NCBI RefSeq assembly: GCF_019402665.1
Contig: NZ_VSST01000007.1
Span: 27,447 to 91,446, forward strand
Origin: Bradyrhizobium canariense
GTDB taxonomy: Bacteria; Pseudomonadota; Alphaproteobacteria; Rhizobiales; Xanthobacteraceae
Direction: 5' to 3'
DNA: 64,000 nt
Position numbers and translations under genes: made by a program. The notes beneath the pieces are model-generated. The model saw nothing but the letters and a program-made list of their open reading frames with translations. It did no database searches and was not told the DNA's origin. Every line of letters begins with the position of its first letter. Positions within the stretch are counted from its first letter, which is position 1. This document shows positions 1 through 8,524 of the stretch, piece by piece.

Positions 1-240
1 TGCAGCGTCAAGCGCATTGGCAGAGAGATCCAGCACGGCGACGTCGCGATATCCGTCCAGCAGGAGAGCATCGACAAGTCGCGATGCGCCGCCGCCGATG
101 TCGAGGATGGCGGCCGCGCGGTCCGGATTGGCCGCCCGGATCATTGCAAGCGAAGTCGCCGGACTGCTCTGAAACCAGCTGACCTCGGCTTCGCCCCTGG
201 TGGCGTAAACATTGTCCCAATGGGTGCTTCGGTCGGACAT
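1..240 (-). CDS. Class I SAM-dependent methyltransferase, N-terminal part (cut by window edge)
   Basis: Reading leftwards from an ATG at 238-240, 80 codons stay open to the window edge. The protein opens MSDRSTHWDNVYATRGEAEV and carries a glycine-rich motif I (ILDIGGGAS) at about residues 45-53, the SAM-binding loop of class I methyltransferases, followed by VAVLDLS, the strand ending in the acidic ribose-binding residue. A good ribosome-binding site (GGAGGA) lies about six bases before the ATG. The family is usually about 200 residues, so more than half is missing. The methyl acceptor cannot be told from this part. Confidence 0.8.
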   Translation of the reverse strand, partial: MSDRSTHWDNVYATRGEAEVSWFQSSPATSLAMIRAANPDRAAAILDIGGGASRLVDALLLDGYRDVAVLDLSANALDAA

Positions 241-282
241 GCGCGTCCTCCGGCTTGCCGGGAGCCGGCGCAGAGGGACGAT

Positions 283-879
283 CTACTCGTCCTTCTTCGA
301 CATCCGCTCGAGGCGTTCCTGCATGTCCTTCATCTGCTGGCGCAGATCGTCGATGTTGCTGTCCTTCGGCGCTTCGGCAGTCGCCTCGGGGGCCGGCTCC
401 GCGGAGCCCGCGGGGCGGGCTGCGCCGGGCGCGAAAGGCTTGAACATCGAGAAGGTCTGCTGGAACAGCTCCATGTTGCGGCGGACCTGTTCCTCCAGCG
501 GCGCAAACGGGGTTCCGGACAGGGAGGTGGCGATCTGTTTGCGGAACTTCTCCTGCTCCTGCGTCAGCGACGCGATGGCCTGCTCCAGATATTTCGGCAC
601 CACCATCTGCATGCTGTCGCCGTAGAAGCGGATCAGCTGGCGCAGGAAGGTGGTCGGGAGCAGGTTCTGGCCGGCCTTGTTCTCCTGCTCGAAGATGATC
701 TGGGCAAGCACGGAGCGGGTGATGTCGTCGCCGGTCTTGGCGTCGTAGACCAGGAAATCTTCGCCGTCCTTGACCATGGAGGCGAGGTCTTCCAGCGTCA
801 CGTAAGTGCTCGTTCCGGTGTTATAGAGCCGGCGGTTCGCGTATTTCTTGATGGTGGTGGGTTGGTCTGATTTCGCCAT
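283..879 (-). CDS. phaR: Polyhydroxyalkanoate synthesis regulator PhaR
   Basis: The 198-residue product begins MAKSDQPTTIKKYANRRLYN, the hallmark of the PHB accumulation regulator DNA-binding domain (about residues 8-70), followed by the PHB_acc region to about residue 120 and a low-complexity Ala/Pro/Glu tail. PhaR in Paracoccus and rhizobia binds both DNA and PHB granules, and represses phasin genes and itself until polymer is made. It lies divergent to phaA and phaB with about 300 bp between them, which fits control of PHB metabolism. I could not pick out a convincing PhaR operator in that gap. Length and domain order are normal. Confidence 0.93.
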   Translation of the reverse strand: MAKSDQPTTIKKYANRRLYNTGTSTYVTLEDLASMVKDGEDFLVYDAKTGDDITRSVLAQIIFEQENKAGQNLLPTTFLRQLIRFYGDSMQMVVPKYLEQAIASLTQEQEKFRKQIATSLSGTPFAPLEEQVRRNMELFQQTFSMFKPFAPGAARPAGSAEPAPEATAEAPKDSNIDDLRQQMKDMQERLERMSKKDE

Positions 880-1182
880 GGGCTCTCACTTGCAAGCGCG
901 GAGAACGGGAACCTGTCGGGCTATGCCGCAGGGCGGGAAGAGTACGCAACGCAACAAAATAAGCATTTTCAAAGGGGTCACGCTACCGTTTTGTGCGCCA
1001 CGGTTAATCGGGCAGCAAAAACGTGCTTGCGAAAGCGCCAAGAACGCTATTTTGAATGCGCTGCGGGATGAATTCGGCCGCCGGCCGATTGACATGCCTC
1101 AACGACGTTAACAGGATGCCGTCCGAGACTGGCGAGCCGTTTCCCCAGCCCCCTCTGCCCCCATTCAACCCAGGAGATGCCC

Positions 1183-2361
1183 ATGTCAGACGATGTCGTC
1201 ATCGTCAGCGCCGCCCGCACCCCGGTCGGAAGCTTCAACGGAGCGTTCGCAACCCTTCCCGCCCATGATCTCGGGGCCATCGCCATCAAGGCCGCGCTGG
1301 AGCGCGGCGGCATCGAGCCCGGCCGGGTCTCCGAAGTCATCATGGGCCAGATCCTGACCGCCGCCCAAGGCCAGAACCCGGCTCGCCAGGCTTCGATCAA
1401 TGCCGGCATTCCGGTCGAGAGCCCGGCCTGGGGCGTCAACCAGCTCTGCGGTTCGGGCCTGCGCACTGTTGCGCTCGGCTATCAGGCGCTGCTCAACGGC
1501 GATTCCGAGATCGTGGTGGCCGGCGGCCAGGAATCCATGAGCATGGCTCCGCACGCCCAGTATCTGCGCGGCGGCGTCAAGATGGGCGCGGTCGAATTCA
1601 TCGACACCATGATCAAGGACGGCCTGTGGGACGCCTTCAACGGCTATCACATGGGCAACACCGCCGAGAACGTCGCGCGGCAGTGGCAGATCACCCGCGC
1701 CCAGCAGGACGAGTTCGCGGTCGCCTCGCAGCAGAAGGCCGAGGCCGCGCAGAAGGCCGGTAGATTCAACGACGAAATCGTTCCCGTCACCATCAAGGGA
1801 CGCAAGGGCGATGTCGTCGTCAGCGCCGACGAATATCCGCGCCATGGCGCAACGGTCGACGCGATGGCGAAGCTCCGTCCCGCCTTCGAGAAGGACGGCA
1901 CGGTCACCGCGGGTTCGGCCTCCGGCATCAATGACGGCGCCGCCGTCGTGGTGCTGATGACCGCCAAACAGGCCGCCAAGGAAGGCAAGACGCCGCTCGC
2001 GCGCATCGTGTCCTGGGCGCAGGCGGGCGTCGATCCGAAGATCATGGGCTCGGGCCCGATCCCGGCCTCGCGCGCCGCGCTGAAGAAGGCCGGCTGGAAC
2101 GTCGGCGATCTCGACCTGATCGAAGCTAACGAAGCCTTCGCGGCGCAGGCTTGTGCCGTCAACAAGGATCTCGGCTGGGATACCTCGAAGGTCAATGTCA
2201 ACGGCGGCGCGATCGCGATCGGCCATCCGGTCGGTGCCTCCGGCGCCCGCGTGCTGGTGACGCTGCTCCACGAAATGCAGAAGCGGGATTCGAAGAAGGG
2301 TCTCGCCACGCTGTGCATCGGCGGCGGCATGGGTATCGCGATGTGTGTGGCGCGCGACTGA
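1183..2361 (+). CDS. phaA: Acetyl-CoA C-acetyltransferase (beta-ketothiolase) PhaA
   Basis: This is a 392-residue thiolase that condenses two acetyl-CoA to acetoacetyl-CoA, the first step of PHB synthesis, and can run in reverse for degradation. It starts [18 protein letters not shown]. The nucleophilic cysteine lies in [11 protein letters not shown] (near residue 88), the catalytic His in [14 protein letters not shown] and the second Cys in LCIGGGMG near the end. An in-frame ATG at 1177 sits directly on the AGGAG at 1172-1176, so the ATG at 1183, six bases downstream of that site, is the better start. A TTGACA at 1089-1094 is a possible -35 element but I see no convincing -10. phaB follows after a terminator. 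Confidence 0.95.
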   Translation: MSDDVVIVSAARTPVGSFNGAFATLPAHDLGAIAIKAALERGGIEPGRVSEVIMGQILTAAQGQNPARQASINAGIPVESPAWGVNQLCGSGLRTVALGYQALLNGDSEIVVAGGQESMSMAPHAQYLRGGVKMGAVEFIDTMIKDGLWDAFNGYHMGNTAENVARQWQITRAQQDEFAVASQQKAEAAQKAGRFNDEIVPVTIKGRKGDVVVSADEYPRHGATVDAMAKLRPAFEKDGTVTAGSASGINDGAAVVVLMTAKQAAKEGKTPLARIVSWAQAGVDPKIMGSGPIPASRAALKKAGWNVGDLDLIEANEAFAAQACAVNKDLGWDTSKVNVNGGAIAIGHPVGASGARVLVTLLHEMQKRDSKKGLATLCIGGGMGIAMCVARD

Positions 2362-2482
2362 GATAGTTGACGCGTCATTTGCGCGTGCGTTGCACACGTG
2401 ACTGAGTGCGTTGCACGCGATTAAAAAAGCAGCGGTTGCAAATCAAATATTCTTCGCAACCGTACAAGCCTCGACTAAAGAG

Positions 2483-2517
2483 AAACGCCCGGCTCGATGC
2501 CGGGCGTTTTGTTCTTG
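2483..2517 (+). terminator. Rho-independent terminator after phaA
   Basis: An 11-bp perfect stem (AAACGCCCGGC at 2483-2493 pairing with GCCGGGCGTTT at 2499-2509), a five-base loop and a following T-rich run (TTTTGTTCTT). It lies about 120 bp after phaA and 85 bp before phaB, so phaB probably has its own promoter or depends on read-through. Confidence 0.85.
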
Positions 2518-2601
2518 ATGTCCGTCAAACCAACCGCATAATCCACCGTTAAAAACGATCACACAGAAACGTCCGAAGAGTCCAAGGGAAGGAAATACGA
2601 T

Positions 2602-3327
2602 ATGGCACGTGTTGCATTGGTGACGGGTGGTACGCGGGGCATCGGAGCTGCCATCGGCAAGGCGCTGAAGGCGGCCGGCTACAAGGTTGCGGCGAGCTAT
2701 GCCGGCAACGACGCGGCGGCGGAGAAGTTCAAGGCCGAGACCGGCATCGCCGTCTACAAATGGGACGTCAGCAGTTTCGATGCCTGCGCCGAGGGCGTGA
2801 AGAAGGTCGAGGCCGAGGTTGGCCCAATCGACGTGCTCGTCAACAATGCCGGCATTACCAAGGACGGCGCCTTCCACAAGATGAGCCTCGAGCAATGGAA
2901 CGCCGTGATCGGCACCAATCTCGGCTCGCTGTTCAACATGTCGCGCCAGGTCATCGAGGGCATGCGTGGACGCAAGTTCGGCCGCATCATCAACATCTCC
3001 TCGATCAACGGGCAGAAGGGTCAGTTCGGTCAGGTGAACTATTCGGCGGCGAAGGCGGGCGAGATCGGCTTCACCAAGGCGCTGGCGATCGAGAACGCCA
3101 AGGGCGGTATCACCGTGAATGCGATCTGCCCCGGCTACATCAACACCGAGATGGTGCAGGCGGTGCCGAAGGACGTGCTGGAAAAGGCCATCTTGCCGCT
3201 GATCCCGATCGGCCGTCTCGGTGAGCCCGAGGAAATCGCGCGCGCGGTCGTGTTCCTTGCCGCCGACGAGGCCGGCGCCATCACCGGCTCGACGCTGACC
3301 GTCAACGGCGGCCAATACATGGTGTGA
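2602..3327 (+). CDS. phaB: Acetoacetyl-CoA reductase PhaB
   Basis: This 241-residue short-chain dehydrogenase/reductase makes (R)-3-hydroxybutyryl-CoA from acetoacetyl-CoA with NADPH, the monomer for PHB synthase. Visible motifs are the dinucleotide-binding TGGTRGIG (about residues 8-15), NNAG (near 87), the catalytic Ser of ISSINGQKGQFGQ, and YSAAKAG containing the Tyr-x3-Lys pair (about 150-154). A purine-rich site (GGAAGGA) precedes the ATG by about eight bases. Together with phaA it supplies the PHB precursor; the polymerase phaC is not in the window. Confidence 0.95.
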   Translation: MARVALVTGGTRGIGAAIGKALKAAGYKVAASYAGNDAAAEKFKAETGIAVYKWDVSSFDACAEGVKKVEAEVGPIDVLVNNAGITKDGAFHKMSLEQWNAVIGTNLGSLFNMSRQVIEGMRGRKFGRIINISSINGQKGQFGQVNYSAAKAGEIGFTKALAIENAKGGITVNAICPGYINTEMVQAVPKDVLEKAILPLIPIGRLGEPEEIARAVVFLAADEAGAITGSTLTVNGGQYMV

Positions 3328-3364
3328 TGCGCAGGCATCACGTTCGATCATATCGGTAACTTCG

Positions 3365-3453
3365 GCATGCCCGGGCTTGTCCCGGGCATCCACGGCCTTA
3401 CAACATCCGTCGCCACGAAAGAACGTGGATGGCCGGGACAAGCCCGCCATGAC
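3365..3453 (+). repeat. Palindromic intergenic repeat (family F)
   Basis: The left arm GCATGCCCGGGCTTGTCCC and the right arm around 3430-3450 (GGCCGGGACAAGCCCG) are inverted copies flanking a short centre. When read through, the element gives the peptide MPGLVPGIHGL, a frequent false N-terminal extension of the next gene. It lies in the tandem gap between phaB and the EamA transporter. Confidence 0.7.
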
Positions 3454-3468
3454 GAGAGTATGTGGCCG

Positions 3469-4338
3469 ATGACTCCCCGCACTGCGACGCTGATCGGATT
3501 GACCGCGATCCTGATGTGGTCGTTACTGTCGGTGATGACGGTGGCGACCGGAAAGATCCCGGCGTTCCAGCTGGCCGCGATGACGTTCGCGATCGGCGGT
3601 CTCGTCGGCCTGCTCACCTGGATCGGCCGCGGCTCGGCGGCCAAAAGCCTGCGTCAGCCGCTGGCCGTGTGGATCGTCGGTGTCGGCGGACTGTTTGGCT
3701 ATCACGCGCTTTATTTCCTCGCGCTGCGCTTCGCGCCGCCGGCTGAAGCCGGCTTGCTGAATTATCTGTGGCCGCTTCTGATCGTGCTGTTCTCGTCGTT
3801 TCTGCCGGGCGAGCGGCTGGCCGTGCATCACGTCGTCGGCGCCGTGCTCGGTCTCGTCGGCACCGTGCTGCTGTTCGCCGGGAACACCTCGGGCTTCACG
3901 CAGGGACAATTGCCGGGTCTGGCCGCGGCCTTCATCGCAGCCTTCGTGTGGGCGATCTATTCGGTGTTGTCGCGGCGATTGAAGGCGGTGCCGACCGATG
4001 CGGTCGCGGGATTCTGCCTCGCCACGGCGTTGCTTGCCGCGCTGATGCATGGCCTGCTTGAAGCCACGGTATGGCCGGACACGACGCTGCAATGGCTCTC
4101 CGTCATCGCGCTCGGCATCGGTCCGGTCGGTGCTGCGTTCTACGCCTGGGACATCGGCATGAAGCGCGGCGACATCCGCGTGCTCGGCGCCGCATCCTAC
4201 GCGACGCCGCTACTCTCGACTGGCTTCCTCATCGCCGCTGGCTTTGCGAAGGCGAGCGCCAACATCGCCATCGCCGCGATCCTGATCGCCGGCGGCGGCT
4301 TGATCGCGGCCAGGGACATGGTGTCGAGGAAACGGTGA
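3469..4338 (+). CDS. EamA/DMT-superfamily transporter
   Basis: This 289-residue protein has about ten hydrophobic segments and the two EamA repeats expected of the drug/metabolite transporter superfamily (RhaT/YdcZ-like). It begins MTPRTATLIGLTAILMWSLL. Upstream in-frame starts at 3367 and 3460 exist, but the first would translate the palindromic repeat; ATG 3469 has GAGAG about ten bases upstream. The paired substrate-binding motif seen in these exporters (LNYLWPLLIVLFSS) is present. The substrate is unknown; amino acid or metabolite efflux is typical of the family. It converges on the flavin-reductase gene with only eight bases between stops. Confidence 0.85.
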   Translation: MTPRTATLIGLTAILMWSLLSVMTVATGKIPAFQLAAMTFAIGGLVGLLTWIGRGSAAKSLRQPLAVWIVGVGGLFGYHALYFLALRFAPPAEAGLLNYLWPLLIVLFSSFLPGERLAVHHVVGAVLGLVGTVLLFAGNTSGFTQGQLPGLAAAFIAAFVWAIYSVLSRRLKAVPTDAVAGFCLATALLAALMHGLLEATVWPDTTLQWLSVIALGIGPVGAAFYAWDIGMKRGDIRVLGAASYATPLLSTGFLIAAGFAKASANIAIAAILIAGGGLIAARDMVSRKR

Positions 4339-4346
4339 GGGCGCCG

Positions 4347-5030
4347 CTAAAGCGCCGGCTGCCAACCCGGCGGCCGATACATCGCCTCCGGAATCTGTCC
4401 GAGTTCGGAGCGCTGCAAGCGTTGCGGCGTCAGGCCGTAGAATTCCTGAAAACTGAGAATCAGCGGCCGCCATTTGTCCGGATCGATGCGGTTGCTTGCA
4501 CCGTCCATCATGATGTTGGGATGCGCATGCACGCGGGTGATGCGGACCTCGATCGCAGCGAGATTGCCGCGCCAAACCGCGTCGTCTTGTGCCATCTCAT
4601 GGACATGGGCGACCTTGGCTTCCATCTGCACGGGACACTCGGCCGCACGCGGTGCGGCGACTGTTTCGCCCGGCAGCACGGTTAGTCCGCCACGACCGAA
4701 CTTGTCCTTCTCGTGCCGATAGCCGCGATAGAGTTTGCCGGGCGGCACCGGATCCGATCCTGTGGTCCGTGCGAGGCGATCGACCACGGCGACGAGATCG
4801 GCGGACGGCAGATTGAGCACGCATTCGCCGGTGCGAATCATGTTCTCGGTGGTCTTGGAATTCCGGGCCAGTCCCAGCATGCAGCGCCACCCGACCCACC
4901 ATGCCGACGACATCGGCGCGAGATTGGAAGTGCCGTCTTCATTGGTTGAGCCGATGAGGACGACGGGCGTGCCGAAATACAAAATGGCCGGGTCGATCTG
5001 GACGGCGGTGGGGCCGAGTGTTCCGTGCAT
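4347..5030 (-). CDS. Flavin reductase-like, FMN-binding split-barrel protein
   Basis: The 227-residue protein belongs to the flavin reductase-like domain family (FMN-binding split barrel). The N-terminal half shows FGTPVVLIGSTNEDGTSNLAPMSSAWW, split here as a strand pair followed by the FMN-contacting N-x-A-P-x-S motif, and later ECVLNLPSADLV. Members reduce FMN with NAD(P)H or bind FMN as an oxidoreductase module. The C-terminal 60 residues are specific to a longer subfamily. No partner monooxygenase lies nearby, so the physiological role is open. The cupin gene starts in the same direction about 75 bp upstream... its stop is at 5106, so the two could share a transcript. Confidence 0.82.
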   Translation of the reverse strand: MHGTLGPTAVQIDPAILYFGTPVVLIGSTNEDGTSNLAPMSSAWWVGWRCMLGLARNSKTTENMIRTGECVLNLPSADLVAVVDRLARTTGSDPVPPGKLYRGYRHEKDKFGRGGLTVLPGETVAAPRAAECPVQMEAKVAHVHEMAQDDAVWRGNLAAIEVRITRVHAHPNIMMDGASNRIDPDKWRPLILSFQEFYGLTPQRLQRSELGQIPEAMYRPPGWQPAL

Positions 5031-5105
5031 CGTGCGCTCCTGTTCGCTGGAAGCGCTGTCCTAAGGCGTGACGCGAACCGAACCCACCCGATTCCAGATT
5101 AAGAT

Positions 5106-5528
5106 TCAGGGCTCCCATCCCTTCGGCGCGAGCTCGAATTTTGCGAACTCGAAGGCCGGCGCCACGGTGCAGCCGACCAGGGTCCACTCGCCGGTGGTCT
5201 CCGCCGTCTGCCACGCATCCGCCGGCACGATCGCCTGTGGCCGCTCGCCGTTCAACAGGTCCGTACCGAGCCGTACCTCGTGCTGGGAGCAGCCGTCATG
5301 GGCGATACGCAGCGTCAGCGGGCTGCCGGCGTAATAGTGCCAGCTTTCGACAGCATCGATGCGATGCCAGTGCGAACGCTCGCCGCGCGCCAGCAGGAAA
5401 TAGATCAGGGTCGAACGTGACCGGCCGTTGGCGTCCGTGGTCTGGTCGCGAAACGTCTCGCGGTAATGCCCGCCCTCGGGATGCGGGCGGAGTTCGAGGC
5501 GCGCGATGATCTCGGCTGCGGTCGGCAT
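5106..5528 (-). CDS. Cupin-fold protein, DUF985 family
   Basis: This 140-residue protein starts MPTAAEIIARLELRPHPEGG and carries HPEGGHYRETFRD and SHWHRIDAVESWHYYAGSPL, the conserved blocks of the DUF985/cupin_5 family. The clustered His and Glu residues suggest a metal site within a jelly-roll fold. No reaction is established for the family that I can apply with confidence. It lies between the flavin reductase-like gene and gloB, all on the minus strand with short gaps, so co-transcription with gloB is plausible. Confidence 0.85.
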   Translation of the reverse strand: MPTAAEIIARLELRPHPEGGHYRETFRDQTTDANGRSRSTLIYFLLARGERSHWHRIDAVESWHYYAGSPLTLRIAHDGCSQHEVRLGTDLLNGERPQAIVPADAWQTAETTGEWTLVGCTVAPAFEFAKFELAPKGWEP

Positions 5529-5565
5529 CGATTCCCGTCAGGGTTTGATCGTCAGGATTTGTTCT

Positions 5566-6333
5566 TCAAGATTTATTCTTGCGCTCGCGCAGCTCGCCGA
5601 ACACCGCGGTGGCATCCGCGCCCTTCATGTGCAGCCTGGCTGCGACCGATGGTTCGTCGGCGCGCAGGAACACGTTTGTGCGCTTCTCGTCACCAAGTAG
5701 CGAGGGAATGGTCGGCTTGTTCTCGGCCCGCAGCTTCGCCACCTCCGCCGCGCGCGCCTGCAGCGCCGCATTGTCGGGATCGACGGTCAGCGCGAACTTG
5801 ACGTTGGAAGCCGTGTATTCATGGCCGCAATAGAGCTTGAAGTCGTCGGGCAGGGCGCGCAGCTTCAGAAGCGAATCCCACATCATCGGATAGGTGCCCT
5901 CGAACACGCGGCCGCAGCCGATCGAGAACAGCGTGTCGGCGGCGAACAGCGCTTTCTCGGTGTCGAACACGTAGGAGATGTGGTCGAGCGTGTGGCCCGG
6001 CGTCTCCAATACGCGCCCCAGCAAGCTGCCGACCTTGACGATTTCGGCATTGGCGACGCGCAGGTCGACGTCTGCGATTTTGGTCGTCTTGTCATGCGGC
6101 GCGACGACGCGGCAATTGTATTTCTGCTTGAGTTCGGCGACCCCGCCGACATGATCGCCATGATGATGGGTGATCAGGATATCGGTGAGCTGCCAACCCT
6201 CGCGCTCGAGCGCCCTCACGATGGGGCCGGCCTCCGGCGCGTCGATCGACGCCGTCGCCTTGGTTTCCACATCATGGATCAGATAACCGAAATTGTCGTT
6301 TAAACAGGTGAAAGTACGAATTTCGGCGGCCAT
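5566..6333 (-). CDS. gloB: Hydroxyacylglutathione hydrolase (glyoxalase II)
   Basis: The 255-residue metallo-beta-lactamase-fold enzyme hydrolyses S-lactoylglutathione to lactate and glutathione, completing methylglyoxal detoxification. The binuclear metal motif THHHGDHVGG lies near residues 55-64. Further ligands appear in ETPGHTLDHISY, FAADTLFSIGCGRVFEG and YCGHEYTASN. The C-terminal helical region that binds the glutathione portion is present. Start MAAEIRTFTCLNDNFGYL matches the family. It is divergent to a methyltransferase gene, with about 110 bp between them. Confidence 0.95.
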   Translation of the reverse strand: MAAEIRTFTCLNDNFGYLIHDVETKATASIDAPEAGPIVRALEREGWQLTDILITHHHGDHVGGVAELKQKYNCRVVAPHDKTTKIADVDLRVANAEIVKVGSLLGRVLETPGHTLDHISYVFDTEKALFAADTLFSIGCGRVFEGTYPMMWDSLLKLRALPDDFKLYCGHEYTASNVKFALTVDPDNAALQARAAEVAKLRAENKPTIPSLLGDEKRTNVFLRADEPSVAARLHMKGADATAVFGELRERKNKS

Positions 6334-6442
6334 GTCATCTCCGATCGCGCTCAGCTCCGTCAGACAAATATGGCGTTAACGTTGCGCAGGCAATGCAATA
6401 TTCCGCGCGCGGGGGCCACCTCGTGCATGTTACATTGCGATC

Positions 6443-7189
6443 ATGACCATTGATGTCGTCGACCTCCGCGAGTTCTACTCCCGTCGCCTCGGGATTGTGG
6501 CGCGGCAAATGATCAATCGCGGCATTCGGGAGCGCTGGCCGCGCGTCGACGGCCAGCGGGTGCTCGGCTTCGGCTATCCCACGCCCTATCTCGGGTTGTT
6601 CCGCGAGGATGCGGAGCGCTGCATCGCCTTCATGCCGTCGGCCCAGGGCGTCCTGAAATGGCCGACGGGACGGCCGGCGCTCGCCTCGCTGGTGGATGAG
6701 TTCTCGCTGCCGCTTCCCGACGCCGCGGTGGATCGCATCCTGCTGGTCCACGCACTGGAAATGTCGGACGATCCGGCCGCGCTGCTGCGCGAGGCGTGGC
6801 GCGTGCTGTCGCCGTCCGGTCGTGTGATTGCGGTCATCCCGAACCGGCGCGGGGTCTGGACCCGCACCGACAGCACGCCGTTCGGTCACGGTCGGCCCTA
6901 TTCGCGCTCGCAGATCACCGACCTGTTGCGCCAGACCTGGTTCACGCCGACCGCCTGGGGCGAGGCGCTGTTCATGCCGCCTTATGCCGGCGGCTGGGTG
7001 CTGAAATCCGCACAGATGTGGGAGCGGGCCGGCGCGGCGCTGTCGCTGCCTTTCGCCGGCGTGCACATCGTCGAGGCGACCAAGCAGGTCTACCGCGCGA
7101 TCCCCGCCAAGCGCGAGCGGGCGCGACTGATTCCCTCGCTGGCGAAGCCGGTGCTGGTGCCGTCCTCGACGACGGCGACGCGCGGCTAA
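6443..7189 (+). CDS. Class I SAM-dependent methyltransferase
   Basis: The 248-residue protein begins MTIDVVDLREFYSRRLGIVA. A Methyltransf_11-like core is visible: RVLGFGYPTPYL replaces the usual glycine-rich motif I, then VDRILLVHALEMSDDPAALL (split across motif post-II) and EAWRVLSPSGRVIAVIPNRRG, which is the typical motif III region. It is found next to and divergent from gloB. The substrate is unknown. The weakly conserved motif I is a subfamily feature rather than obvious damage, because the frame is intact throughout. Confidence 0.82.
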   Translation: MTIDVVDLREFYSRRLGIVARQMINRGIRERWPRVDGQRVLGFGYPTPYLGLFREDAERCIAFMPSAQGVLKWPTGRPALASLVDEFSLPLPDAAVDRILLVHALEMSDDPAALLREAWRVLSPSGRVIAVIPNRRGVWTRTDSTPFGHGRPYSRSQITDLLRQTWFTPTAWGEALFMPPYAGGWVLKSAQMWERAGAALSLPFAGVHIVEATKQVYRAIPAKRERARLIPSLAKPVLVPSSTTATRG

Positions 7190-7220
7190 AAACAATCGTC
7201 CCGGACATGCCGGGACGATT
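7188..7220 (-). terminator. Rho-independent terminator for the DUF4167 gene
   Basis: An 11-bp perfect stem (AATCGTCCCGG at 7194-7204, CCGGGACGATT at 7210-7220) with a five-base loop. Read on the minus strand it is followed by GTTTTTAG, so it terminates the leftward DUF4167 transcript. It overlaps the stop codon region of the converging methyltransferase; on the plus strand there is no T-run. Confidence 0.85.
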
Positions 7221-7261
7221 CAGGTCAGGGTATCTGGCGCAAGATAACGTGTGAATGCGGC

Positions 7262-8062
7262 TTACTCGCCGGGAGCCACTTCGTCGCTCGAGGCGGCCGG
7301 CGCGGCTTCGCGCTCGGGGCGCGGGCCATTCGGCCGGCGGCGTCGTCGCGGAAAGCGCTCGCCACCACCACCCTCGAAGCCGGCCTGGCCGGGCGCGCCA
7401 CCGCTCACCTGCGGCTGCGGGCCGGTGATGAAGGAGGGCAGACGATCGACGCTGACGGCCTCGGTGACGACGGGCTGGGGCTGGTTCAGCGGCAGCGGTT
7501 GCGGCTGGGGCTGGGGCTGATATTGCGGCTGCGGACGATGGTCGCGTTCGCGATGCTCGCGCGGCTGCTGGTTGTCGCGCTGATAGTGGTTGTCGCGGGG
7601 CTGATGATCACGCGGTTGATGATCGCGCTGGCCGTCGCGGTCGCGCGTGAAGGGCGGCGGGGGCGGCTGTGGGACAAAACCCGGCTCCTGGCCGAAGTTC
7701 GAGAAATTCTCGCCATCGTCCTCGCCGTCGTCGCCGCTGCTGTTGCTGATGGGCTCGTCGCCGCGTGGCTGCTGGTTCTGCCGGAACTGTTCCTGAGCCG
7801 TCGCGATCAGGCGAAAATAATGCTCGGCATGCTGGTAGTAGTTCTCGGCCGCAACGGGGTCTCCGGAGGAGCGCGCGTCGCGCGCAAGCTGGAGATACTT
7901 TTCAGCAATATGCGAAGCCGTGCCGCGGATCTTGATGTCGGGTCCGTTGGACTCGTAGACCCGGGTCATCGGGTTCTGGCCGCGCCGGTTATTATTGTTG
8001 TTATTGTTATTATTATTGTTGTTGCGGTTGCGCATCCGCTGCTTGTTCTGACCGTTTCTCAT
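7262..8062 (-). CDS. DUF4167 protein with poly-Asn N-terminus and disordered Pro/Gln/Arg tail
   Basis: This 266-residue protein begins MRNGQNKQRMRNRN and then has 12 consecutive Asn residues (about 14-25). The conserved DUF4167 core (about 26-95: TRVYESNGPDIKIRGTA, ARSSGDPVAAENYYQHAEHY) resembles a short helical repeat. The rest is low complexity: acidic stretch, RDHQPRD-type repeats, PQPQ repeats and a basic PRRRRRPNG block. The family is near universal in Rhizobiales and follows prmC. The Arg/Asn/Gln-rich composition suggests RNA binding or condensate behaviour, which is inference only. It has its own terminator and a long non-coding region upstream. Confidence 0.85.
   Translation of the reverse strand: MRNGQNKQRMRNRNNNNNNNNNNNNRRGQNPMTRVYESNGPDIKIRGTASHIAEKYLQLARDARSSGDPVAAENYYQHAEHYFRLIATAQEQFRQNQQPRGDEPISNSSGDDGEDDGENFSNFGQEPGFVPQPPPPPFTRDRDGQRDHQPRDHQPRDNHYQRDNQQPREHRERDHRPQPQYQPQPQPQPLPLNQPQPVVTEAVSVDRLPSFITGPQPQVSGGAPGQAGFEGGGGERFPRRRRRPNGPRPEREAAPAASSDEVAPGE
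7988..8023 (-). repeat. In-frame AAC/AAT triplet tract encoding 12 Asn
   Basis: Thirty-six bases of mixed AAC and AAT triplets in the DUF4167 gene. The codon mixture means it is not a perfect microsatellite, but slippage in units of three would change the Asn length without breaking the frame. Confidence 0.85.
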
Positions 8063-8524
8063 GTCCTGCCTTTAATTCCAGCCCTAAAGGTTGCACGCAT
8101 TACTGATTGCCGAGAGTGACCTGATGACAGCGGTTCACATCGCTTGCGCGCAACCGCACGCAAGAGCGGATTGATCCCTGCCGATGTTCGTCGACCGTCG
8201 CGTTCAACAAAAGACGCGTTCCCCACCGCCAGCATCCATCGCCAGCGAACCCATTCATATCGCCTGCCGAAACAAGCCCTGCTTTGTTGCGTAAGTCTTC
8301 AAGCGCAATATCAGGCTTTCGTTCACGTTGCGGTCGGTAAGCAGCGCAGCTCAAATGGCCATCGCGCTCAACAGGACCTGCGGCTTGGAACCATTATCAG
8401 TAAGCTCTCGCCCGAGAGCCCGGCTTTCGCCCGTAGGTCTACGGGGCCGGCACCGATGTGTTGATCGGAAGGTAGTCGTTCCCAAGGGATATTCCAAGAG
8501 GTTTTTTGCAGCCCAATCCGGCTT
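8063..8524 (-). other. 462-bp non-coding region between prmC and DUF4167 with two perfect hairpins
   Basis: No open frame here looks protein-like. The longest, 84 codons at 8100-8354 on the minus strand, has no recognisable features. Two perfect six-base-stem, four-base-loop hairpins stand side by side at 8404-8419 (GCTCTC/GAGAGC) and 8430-8445 (CCCGTA/TACGGG). The leftward direction would place them in the untranslated leader of the DUF4167 gene or in a separate small RNA. No T-tract follows, so they do not look like simple terminators. Confidence 0.4.

Noticed and set aside
2605..2617. TGGCACGTGTTGC resembling a sigma-54 promoter
   Set aside because: The spacing between the GG and GC blocks is too short and the bases encode the conserved start of PhaB.
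3367..3468. N-terminal extension of the first EamA transporter (MPGLVPGIHGL...)
   Set aside because: It is translation of a palindromic intergenic repeat; the family N-terminus starts at 3469.
7988..8023. Short repeated units that could be read as a CRISPR-like array
   Set aside because: It is an in-frame Asn codon run with no spacers.
8100..8354. An 84-codon open frame in the prmC/DUF4167 gap
   Set aside because: No ribosome-binding site or recognisable feature, and composition unlike neighbouring genes; kept as non-coding.
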